Assembly (NCBI GenBank): GCA_030262795.1
Contig: JAJSZO010000142.1
Coordinates: 1,455-6,737 of the forward strand
DNA: 5,283 nt
Source: Deltaproteobacteria bacterium
Lineage (GTDB): Bacteria; Desulfobacterota; Desulfobacteria; Desulfobacterales; ETH-SRB1
Direction: 5' to 3'
Under the pieces are notes generated by a model that did no database searches, had not been told where the DNA came from, and saw nothing but the letters and a program-made list of their open reading frames with translations. Positions 1 through 5,283 of this stretch are shown here, piece by piece (the stretch's first letter is position 1; each line of letters begins with the position of its first letter). The position numbers and the translations under genes are program-made.

Positions 1-2544
1 ATCAGGAAAGAATTTGATAAAATTCAAAACCTTTTTTATAATCGGGAAATAAAAGCATTGGCCGGTCTCAAGGGGGTTGTAAGGCAAAAAGATAGTTTGC
101 TTCAGGCCCATGCCCAGCAGGTTCATGCAGAGGCGGAGATTTCCAAGAGACAGAAAGAGTATCTTCGGAATTTAGATAAGGAAATTGCGAGGCTGAAGGG
201 CGAGAAGGCCGAAATCCACAAAGGGTACAAAGCTGAAATTGCGAAGCTGGAGAAGGAATATGAGACTGAAAATGATCGACCGCAAGAGGAAATAAAGGGT
301 CTTCAACTGGAGGCTACGCATTTTAAGACTGAGACTGTTCGCCTTTCTGAGGACATGACAAGGGTAAAACAGGGAAAAAAAGCACTGGAAGGTAAGATCG
401 CCTACCAGTGGGAGCGGTTGCATGAGATAGAAACATCTCTTGTGTGGCATTTGATCAACCGGTACCGAAGGCTTGTAGAACGATGGCTGCCCCAGAATAC
501 CCGAAGAAGGCGATTTTACCGTCTTTGCGTATTGGCTCCGGTGGTTTTATTTAGAGAAGGACATTTGGCCTTTTGTAAAAAAATCGCAGCACGGCTGCCC
601 GGTGTGGAAAAACTGGGCAAGGGAATGGATTCAGAGGGTCAGTCCGGGAAAACATGGCACGCCTTGTCCTTTCCTAACTTTGATGAGAAAGATGTTTCCA
701 TCATAATTCCTGTATATAATCAATGCGAACATACCTTCAGGTGTCTCGAATCTATTTTGAAAAACAGCACTGTTCCCTATGAAGTGATACTGGTGGATAA
801 TGCATCTGACAAAAGCACCGCGCAGATGCTTGATGCCATGGAAGGCATCCGGGTGATTCACAATAAGGAAAATCAGGGTTTTGTCATTGCATGCAATGAA
901 GGAGCAAAGGCCGGGGAAGGGAAGAATTACCTCTTTCTCAATAACGATACAGAGGTGACTCAAGGATGGCTGGAGGCTATGTTAAGCCCCCTTGAGGATA
1001 GAAAGGCGGGAATTGTGGGCGCCAAACTGGTCTATCCGGATGGGCGGTTGCAGGAAGCAGGCAATATAATCTGGCAGGACGGGACCGGCTGGAACTATGG
1101 CCGGGGTGACGGACCAGATCTTCCCCAGTATTCTTATCTAAAGGAGGTTGATTATTGTTCCGGTGCTTGCCTTTTAGTTAAAAAGGAACTCTGGAAAAAA
1201 TTGGGGGGTTTTGATCAAAGATACATCCCTGCTTATTACGAAGATACCGATCTCTGCTTTGCGGCGCGTCAAAAGGGCTATAAGGTGATCTACCAGCCGG
1301 AAGCGCGTGTCATTCATTGGGAAGGTCTGTCTGCGGGAACGGATATTGATAAAGGATACAAGAGATATCAGCAGACAAATCTAAACAAGTTCAGGGAAAA
1401 GTGGCAAGAAGTCCTGTGCAAGGATCATTTCAAGGGACCCGATGATCTTTATCCGGCAAGGGAAAGAGGTTTTGAAAAGAGGGTTCTGGTGGTAGACCAT
1501 TACGTCCCCACCTTTGATATGGATTCCGGTTCTTTAAGGATGTTCAGCCTCATCAAGATCTTCATGGAGCTGGGTTACAAAGTTATCTTCTGGCCTGAAA
1601 ACAGAGCATATCATGAACGCTATACCCGGGAACTCCAGAGGATCGGTGTGGAGGTTCTTTACGGGGAAATAGACTTTGAGGAATATCTGAAAAATTATGG
1701 GCAGTACATCAACTTGATTTTTTTGTCACGTCCCCATATTGCCGTTCATTTTATTTATGCCAGCAGGACCCTTACAAAGGCGCGGATCATTTACGACACA
1801 GTGGATCTCAATTTTGTTCGGGAAGAGAGGAAGGCCATGATAGAGGCGAAAGAGTCTTCCCTGTACTGGAAGGATATGGAACTTTTTCTGGCCCATCAGG
1901 CCGATGAGACACTGGTAGTCAGCCCAGTAGAAAAAGAAATTCTGGAAAAAGAGGGATTGGAAGGCAAGGTATCTGTCATTACAAACATCCATACTCCTGA
2001 ATCGTTCCATAAACCCTTTGACCAAAGAAAAGGACTCATGTTTATTGGTGGTTTTCTTCATTTGCCAAATGAGGATGGAATCGTCTGGTTCGTGGAGTCT
2101 GTCCTTCCTTTGATTGAGCGAAAATTATCATTGGTCCCTCTTTGCATTGTAGGGAGCCATCCGACTGAAAGTGTGAAATTACTGGCATCTCCAGATGTGA
2201 TCGTGACCGGATATGTGAAGGATGTATGTCCATATTTTGAAAAAGCAAGGGTTTTTGTCTGCCCCTTGCGCTATGGCGCCGGGATAAAAGGCAAGATTGG
2301 CCAAAGCATGGCCTATGGCCTGCCGGTCGTGACCACCTCTATCGGGGCAGAGGGGATGGGTCTGACCGATGGCCATAATGCGCTGATAGCAGATGATGAG
2401 GAGATGTTTGCACAGAAGGTGATAAAAGTGTATCAGGATCGAAAGTTGTGGGAGACCCTTTCCCTGAATGCCATGGCCTTGATTGAAAAGAATTATTCTC
2501 CTGCTGCAGTAAAGCAGGCATTACGCATGCTTCTTAATACCTAA
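1..2544 (+). CDS. Coiled-coil / GT2 / GT4-like bifunctional glycosyltransferase, 5' partial
   Basis: Probably a cytoplasmic or membrane-associated enzyme that adds sugars to a surface glycan; the sugars cannot be read from sequence. The frame is open from base 1, so the true start lies upstream; the TTG at 58 has no good ribosome site and sits inside the coiled coil. Visible length is 847 residues. Residues 1-140 are Lys/Glu-rich coiled coil with an 18-residue repeat (EIARLK at 61, EIAKLE at 79) and a proline break at 94. Residues 144-180 are a basic, aromatic linker (SLVWHL, then NTRRRR). The GT-A domain starts at 231 (DVSIIIPVYN), with the metal-binding region FLNNDTE at 312-318, YYEDTDLCF at 412-420 and HWEG at 439. 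A second, GT-B-like domain begins near 493 (KRVLVVDHY) and has a donor half with FIGGF at 681 and YGAGIKGKIGQSMAYGLPVV at 758-777. The ordinary second Glu of the GT4 EX7E motif is Gln768. Fusion of this order is known in polysaccharide clusters. The missing N-terminus might hold a further domain such as a methyltransferase. Confidence 0.9.
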   Translation: MRKEFDKIQNLFYNREIKALAGLKGVVRQKDSLLQAHAQQVHAEAEISKRQKEYLRNLDKEIARLKGEKAEIHKGYKAEIAKLEKEYETENDRPQEEIKGLQLEATHFKTETVRLSEDMTRVKQGKKALEGKIAYQWERLHEIETSLVWHLINRYRRLVERWLPQNTRRRRFYRLCVLAPVVLFREGHLAFCKKIAARLPGVEKLGKGMDSEGQSGKTWHALSFPNFDEKDVSIIIPVYNQCEHTFRCLESILKNSTVPYEVILVDNASDKSTAQMLDAMEGIRVIHNKENQGFVIACNEGAKAGEGKNYLFLNNDTEVTQGWLEAMLSPLEDRKAGIVGAKLVYPDGRLQEAGNIIWQDGTGWNYGRGDGPDLPQYSYLKEVDYCSGACLLVKKELWKKLGGFDQRYIPAYYEDTDLCFAARQKGYKVIYQPEARVIHWEGLSAGTDIDKGYKRYQQTNLNKFREKWQEVLCKDHFKGPDDLYPARERGFEKRVLVVDHYVPTFDMDSGSLRMFSLIKIFMELGYKVIFWPENRAYHERYTRELQRIGVEVLYGEIDFEEYLKNYGQYINLIFLSRPHIAVHFIYASRTLTKARIIYDTVDLNFVREERKAMIEAKESSLYWKDMELFLAHQADETLVVSPVEKEILEKEGLEGKVSVITNIHTPESFHKPFDQRKGLMFIGGFLHLPNEDGIVWFVESVLPLIERKLSLVPLCIVGSHPTESVKLLASPDVIVTGYVKDVCPYFEKARVFVCPLRYGAGIKGKIGQSMAYGLPVVTTSIGAEGMGLTDGHNALIADDEEMFAQKVIKVYQDRKLWETLSLNAMALIEKNYSPAAVKQALRMLLNT

Positions 2545-2628
2545 AGTGATCGGTTCACGGTTTTAACCTCTGAACGTTGAACCGTTCAACCTGGGTAATA
2601 GGCAGTAGTCGGAGAGAGAAATACCAAA
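2545..2628. repeat. Spacer with overlapping GTTGAAC/GTTCAAC palindromes
   Basis: This 84-base spacer holds several overlapping inverted repeats. GTTGAAC (2576-2582) and GTTCAAC (2584-2590) form a perfect 7-base palindrome around one central C. TGAACG (2571-2576) can pair with CGTTCA (2583-2588) over a 6-base loop. CGGTTCA (2551-2557) can pair with TGAACCG (2578-2584). There is no T-run after any stem, so it does not look like an intrinsic terminator. It could be a small intergenic repeat or a protein-binding site. The spacing is compatible with co-transcription of the two flanking genes. Confidence 0.5.
2611..2618 (+). promoter_or_regulatory. Ribosome binding site for the radical SAM gene
   Basis: The purine stretch GGAGAGAG lies about 10 bases before the ATG at 2629. 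It supports that ATG as the start, as does the short distance from the start to the first iron-sulfur cysteine (residue 17), which is usual for radical SAM proteins of this class. Confidence 0.55.
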
Positions 2629-3384
2629 ATGGAACCTAACTACCCACAGGACATTAATTTTTTTACCACCTACCAGTGCAACTCCAGATGCCGGAACTGC
2701 TTTATATGGCAGGGGCAAGGGCAATCGCCTGACAGGAAAGAACTTGGTGTTGAGCAGTTGAGCAGGCTCTTTGCCGATCCCATATTTTTGAAGTGTCCGA
2801 GTATCGGCCTTGCCGGCGGAGAGCCTACGATCTCGCCTTTTTTCTGGAAATTGTTGGATATCTTGCCGGGTGATAAACATGTAACGATTACCACAAATGC
2901 TTTGAGCAGCAAGAAATTGGTCGATTTCTTGAGTATGGCGGGGCAGGGGGGAAAATATCTGATTCAGGTTTCTCTTGATGGCATCGGAGAAACAAACGAC
3001 AGGATCTGTGGGGTGAAAGGGGCCTACAAGAAAACAATCGCTTTGCTTGAGAAGCTTCAAGCGCTGGATGTGGAAAGGCTCATATCATTTACCATTAATC
3101 AATTGAACTACCACCAATTAGTGGACTGCTATAATCTGGCTAATGAGTATGGCGCCCAATTCAGCACGCGTATGGCCCATATAGACGGAGCATATCTCAA
3201 CAAGGAAAACCGGAGTTTTTTTGAGTTTGACAAGAACGAGCTTGAGGCATTAGACTGTGCTTTAGATATGATTATTTCCCAGGAACTCAAGAAACCATCC
3301 CACTTTCCTTCCAGACTTGTTTTTATAAAAAAGATCACTGACTATTACAGGGGTTGCCCTGTATGGCCCTCAAATCCGGCATAG
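2629..3384 (+). CDS. Radical SAM protein, N-terminal part (frameshifted)
   Basis: This is the catalytic half of a radical SAM enzyme, which uses a [4Fe-4S] cluster to cleave S-adenosylmethionine and start radical chemistry. The substrate is unknown. The cluster motif is C17-x3-C21-x2-C24, preceded by FFTTYQ. GGEP follows at 63-66 (SAM amino-group contact), then VTITTNAL at 85-92 and VSLDGIGETND at 114-124, all typical strands of the partial TIM barrel. The start is ATG 2629, with a purine-rich ribosome site upstream. The frame continues with plausible protein to about Gly242 and then reads CPVWPSNPA into a TAG. The missing continuation is in the frame one base back (3351-4040). Rejoined, the product would be about 470 residues. 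The gene follows the glycosyltransferase after 84 bases on the same strand, so a role in glycan or surface-molecule modification is inferred. Whether the fragment alone is functional is doubtful, because it lacks the auxiliary cluster region. Confidence 0.85.
   Translation: MEPNYPQDINFFTTYQCNSRCRNCFIWQGQGQSPDRKELGVEQLSRLFADPIFLKCPSIGLAGGEPTISPFFWKLLDILPGDKHVTITTNALSSKKLVDFLSMAGQGGKYLIQVSLDGIGETNDRICGVKGAYKKTIALLEKLQALDVERLISFTINQLNYHQLVDCYNLANEYGAQFSTRMAHIDGAYLNKENRSFFEFDKNELEALDCALDMIISQELKKPSHFPSRLVFIKKITDYYRGCPVWPSNPA
3342..3381 (+). other. Frameshift site joining the two radical SAM fragments
   Basis: The upstream frame hits TAG at 3382-3384, and the downstream frame has TGA at 3339-3341, so the shift must lie between them. 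The likeliest places are the GGGG run at 3350-3353 or the CCC run at 3357-3359. One extra base in either would give a continuous protein: ...DYYRGLPCMALKSG... or ...DYYRGCPCMALKSG.... The joined gene would span 2629-4040. A homopolymer indel fits either a sequencing error or a real inactivating mutation. No canonical X_XXY_YYZ slippery heptamer is present in the upstream frame. Confidence 0.75.
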
Positions 3385-4040
3385 TGATCAATCTATATGG
3401 AGATGTATTCCCCGATTGCCCTGCCATGATGAAGACCATAGGTAATTTTCATGAGCAGACCTTGATTGATATTTGGCGGGAAAAAAAGGCCCATGAGATG
3501 AGGGCTAAGATCAATAAACTCAATTGTGGTGGATGCTGGAATGACTGCCAGGTAGTAACCAATATTGAATTTGACCGTGAATTTCTCGACAATGAATACA
3601 GCCGGTTGAAAATCGCTCACTTGAAGGGAAGACCGATTCCGGATCTTATTGATTTTAATCAGGAAGATTCTTCGCTGCTGCTTAGCGGCTGGTATGATAT
3701 GGAGGGGGATTCTGATTTTAGATACCGCTGGACAGAGCAGGAATTTTCCATTTTGTTGCCGGAAGGTAGTACTTCACTGGAGATGTTCGCCATGACCCCG
3801 CCCGATTTTAGGCCGGATTCACCATGTACAATGGATGTGGTCATGGGGCAGGAAAAAATGGGTACAATGGTGTTCACAGGATCTGACTGGAAAAGATACT
3901 CTGTTAGCTTGTTAAGGCGGACGAACGGTTTGACACCCTGCAAATTCAGGCTGAGTGGCTACTATTGCCCAAAAGAGGCGGGAAAGAGCGAAGATGCCCG
4001 AAAATTAGGGCTGGCTATCCACGGGATATCTTTTGCTTGA
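3354..4040 (+). CDS. Radical SAM protein, C-terminal part: SPASM/Twitch-like region plus beta-sandwich module
   Basis: This is the continuation of the preceding radical SAM gene in a shifted frame, rather than an independent gene. Numbering from the TTG at 3354, the first 70 residues match the region after a radical SAM barrel: Cys3, SGIVINLYGDVFPDC (Cys22), IGNFHEQTLIDIW, then C58-GG-C61-WND-C65, the ligands expected for an auxiliary [4Fe-4S] cluster. The spacing from the conserved Gly16 to Cys22 is five residues, where the common SPASM motif has four. From about residue 107 comes a different module: LLLSGWYDME, FRYRW, alternating hydrophobic strands, and RKLGLAIHGISF near the end. This resembles the all-beta domains appended to glycosyltransferases and methyltransferases in polysaccharide clusters; I recognise it by pattern only. 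TTG 3354 is not a convincing start. ATG 3363 has AGGGG (3349-3353) nine bases before it and could allow reinitiation, but would omit the first cluster cysteine. Confidence 0.75.
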   Translation: MPCMALKSGIVINLYGDVFPDCPAMMKTIGNFHEQTLIDIWREKKAHEMRAKINKLNCGGCWNDCQVVTNIEFDREFLDNEYSRLKIAHLKGRPIPDLIDFNQEDSSLLLSGWYDMEGDSDFRYRWTEQEFSILLPEGSTSLEMFAMTPPDFRPDSPCTMDVVMGQEKMGTMVFTGSDWKRYSVSLLRRTNGLTPCKFRLSGYYCPKEAGKSEDARKLGLAIHGISFA

Positions 4041-4113
4041 TGGAAATCCAGGAGAAATCCTTAGTTGATTCCTGAGTCTTTCCGAATGATCTAATCGGTG
4101 TCAGCATGTTCCC
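4041..4113. other. Intergenic stretch without recognised feature
   Basis: These 73 bases lie between the end of the radical SAM gene and the hairpin repeat. I see no open frame, no clear promoter and no stem followed by a T-run. Confidence 0.5.
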
Positions 4114-4171
4114 GTAGGGGTCGGTTTACCCCGCCCGAATTGATTGGCGGGCGGCATAAAGCCGCCCCTAC
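4114..4171. repeat. 58-bp imperfect hairpin repeat (REP/MITE-like)
   Basis: This is a long inverted repeat in three stem blocks. GTAGGGG (4114-4120) pairs with CCCCTAC (4165-4171). After a bulged T at 4121, CGGTTT (4122-4127) pairs with AAAGCCG (4159-4164) including one G-T wobble. After an internal loop, CCGCCCG (4131-4137) pairs with CGGGCGG (4148-4154), closing a 10-base loop. GTAGGGG-ended palindromes of this kind are dispersed as multicopy intergenic elements in many environmental bacteria; copy number here cannot be judged from one window. It lies at the boundary between a moderate-GC segment and an AT-rich gene. A T6 run (4177-4182) starts five bases after the stem, so a secondary role as transcription terminator is possible but not well supported. 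Confidence 0.7.
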
Positions 4172-4212
4172 TATGGTTTTTTACAAGTATCAAGTCATCA
4201 ACAAAACACTAA

Positions 4213-5283
4213 ATGTTTAATTTTTTTAATATTTCTAAGCTGAAAAAAAAAATACCTGATTTCATAGGTTGTTTAATCATTTTTATAAGTTGGCTGATAC
4301 TTTTTCGTAGTTGGTTGATTGGAAATAGATTTATTCCATTTGATGCTATGGATCAGTTCTACCCTTGCTCAAAGTTTATTGTCGAATCGTTAAAATCCGG
4401 TCAGCTTCCATTTTGGAATCCCTATATTTTTTCAGGTTACCCCGCAATTTCTGACCCACAATTTCATATTTTTTCCTGGATATTTGTTACATTACTTTCA
4501 ATCCCGGAAAATCTGACTGTACATTGGTTTAATGTAGTTGTTGTTTTGCACTGTCTTATAGGCAGTGTTGGCCTCTATTTTATTTTGCGCAGTTACGGTT
4601 TGTCTCCATATAGCGCAATAATTGGTTCTTTGGTATTTCTTTGTGGAGGGTCAGCTTTCGGGCGAATGCAGCATATAGGCATGATTCTTTCTTATAGTTA
4701 CTTTCCTTGGGCCTTCCTGTTTCTTAAAAAAATGCTGGATACTTTGCATTATCGTTTTGCTGTATTATTTGGGATTTTTGCTGGTTTGATGGCGCTTCAT
4801 CAGAACCAGGTCGCATTTTTATTCTCATGGTTTCTTATTGCGTATTTAATTAATAGAATAATAACGGCTCGAGATCATTTCAATTTTCTTAAAACAAGGA
4901 TATTGCCTGTTCTTGCAGGTGGATTTATTGCAGCCATTATTCTTTTGCCTCAGTTTTATGCAACACAGTTATTTTTACCTTATTCAAATCGTCCTGTAAT
5001 ATCTTTTGAAACTGCGTCAGCTCTTGCTTTAAAGCCATTGGCTTTTCTAACTTTGTTTGCTCCAAATGCGTATGGAAATTTGGTTGATATTGGGAAATGG
5101 TGTGGGCCAAATGACATAACAGTTTCATACCTTTATATTGGGATAATTCCTGCTTCCCTCCTGATATACATTGGATTATTTCGTGGCTTCATATGTAAAA
5201 AATTCCAGAAATTTTTTCTTATAATGTTTTTTATATATTTCTTATATGCGATTGGGGCATATACTCCTGTTTATAAAATAATA
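4213..5283 (+). CDS. YfhO-like polytopic membrane protein, probable GT-C glycosyltransferase, 3' partial
   Basis: An uninterrupted frame of 357 codons runs off the right edge. The start ATG follows directly on an in-frame TAA (4210-4212), so no earlier start exists; no Shine-Dalgarno-like sequence is visible before it. The basic N-terminus (SKLKKK) precedes a first membrane helix at about 17-36. The first outside loop has PFDAMDQFYP (42-51) and then SGQLPFWNPYIFSGYP (62-77), the signature region of the YfhO family and related GT-C proteins; D44 and D47 are candidate catalytic acids. About ten further hydrophobic segments follow (near 83-98, 105-125, 133-150, 158-172, 183-196, 200-216, 229-246, 273-285, 304-322 and 334-350). 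Family members such as Bacillus YfhO transfer sugars from polyprenyl-phosphate donors to cell-surface polymers on the outer membrane face; the acceptor here is unknown. Codon use is strongly AT-biased compared with the genes upstream, suggesting separate ancestry. It may have its own promoter, but I could not identify one. Confidence 0.82.
   Translation, partial: MFNFFNISKLKKKIPDFIGCLIIFISWLILFRSWLIGNRFIPFDAMDQFYPCSKFIVESLKSGQLPFWNPYIFSGYPAISDPQFHIFSWIFVTLLSIPENLTVHWFNVVVVLHCLIGSVGLYFILRSYGLSPYSAIIGSLVFLCGGSAFGRMQHIGMILSYSYFPWAFLFLKKMLDTLHYRFAVLFGIFAGLMALHQNQVAFLFSWFLIAYLINRIITARDHFNFLKTRILPVLAGGFIAAIILLPQFYATQLFLPYSNRPVISFETASALALKPLAFLTLFAPNAYGNLVDIGKWCGPNDITVSYLYIGIIPASLLIYIGLFRGFICKKFQKFFLIMFFIYFLYAIGAYTPVYKII

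Noticed and set aside
58..60. TTG as start codon of the large glycosyltransferase
   Set aside because: The frame is open to base 1 with coiled-coil-like sequence (IRKEFDKIQNLF) before it and there is no ribosome site, so the gene starts outside the window.
2563..3060. 165-residue open frame on the minus strand
   Set aside because: It lies opposite the well-supported radical SAM core, shows no recognisable motif and overlaps the palindromic spacer.
3342..3381. Programmed ribosomal -1 frameshift in the radical SAM gene
   Set aside because: No X_XXY_YYZ heptamer is present in the upstream frame and I see no clear downstream stimulatory hairpin. A simple indel in the G4 or C3 run is more economical.
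4114..4182. Intrinsic terminator formed by the long hairpin and T6 run
   Set aside because: The T-run is separated from the stem by five bases and the hairpin is much longer than usual terminators. I kept it as a repeat with only possible terminator activity.
4180..4208. Promoter with TTTACA as -35 box for the YfhO-like gene
   Set aside because: No reasonable -10 hexamer lies about 17 bases downstream.
4937..5128. 63-residue open frame on the minus strand
   Set aside because: It is antisense to the YfhO-like membrane gene, whose frame is continuous and has family signature motifs.

Overview
The window looks like part of a bacterial surface-polysaccharide (O-antigen, capsule or exopolysaccharide) gene cluster, with every gene on the + strand. 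Nothing in the sequence fixes the taxon. The accessory repeats (a GTAGGGG...CCCCTAC long hairpin and GTTGAAC/GTTCAAC palindromes) and the gene content suggest a Gram-negative environmental bacterium, possibly Desulfobacterota-like, but this is a weak inference.

Layout: (1) 1-2544 is the 3' part of a large gene whose reading frame is open to the left edge. It encodes a charged coiled coil, then a family-2 (GT-A) glycosyltransferase, then a GT4-like (GT-B) glycosyltransferase. (2) 2545-2628 is a short spacer with overlapping palindromes. (3) 2629-4040 is what I read as one radical SAM gene interrupted by a single-base frameshift near 3350. The 5' piece (2629-3384) carries the CxxxCxxC radical SAM core. 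The 3' piece (to 4040) carries a SPASM/Twitch-like auxiliary iron-sulfur region and a C-terminal beta-sandwich-like module of a kind seen on polysaccharide-cluster enzymes. (4) 4041-4212 is noncoding and holds a 58-bp imperfect hairpin repeat (4114-4171). (5) 4213-5283 is the 5' part of a polytopic membrane protein of the YfhO / GT-C type, running off the right edge. It has no internal stop and begins directly after an in-frame TAA.

How they may work together (inference): the GT2-GT4 fusion would add sugars to a growing glycan at the cytoplasmic face, with the coiled coil as scaffold or spacer. The radical SAM protein would modify a sugar, carrier or peptide substrate. The YfhO-like protein would transfer sugars from a polyprenyl-phosphate donor on the outer face of the membrane. 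Base composition falls sharply from the first two loci (33 of 60 G+C at 1021-1080) to the YfhO-like gene (17 of 60 at 4261-4320). This suggests that the cluster is a mosaic joined near the hairpin repeat.

The items most worth a second look are the frameshift in the radical SAM gene, its unusual domain combination, and the composition break next to the hairpin repeat. I see no tRNA, rRNA, CRISPR array, transposase or phage gene.
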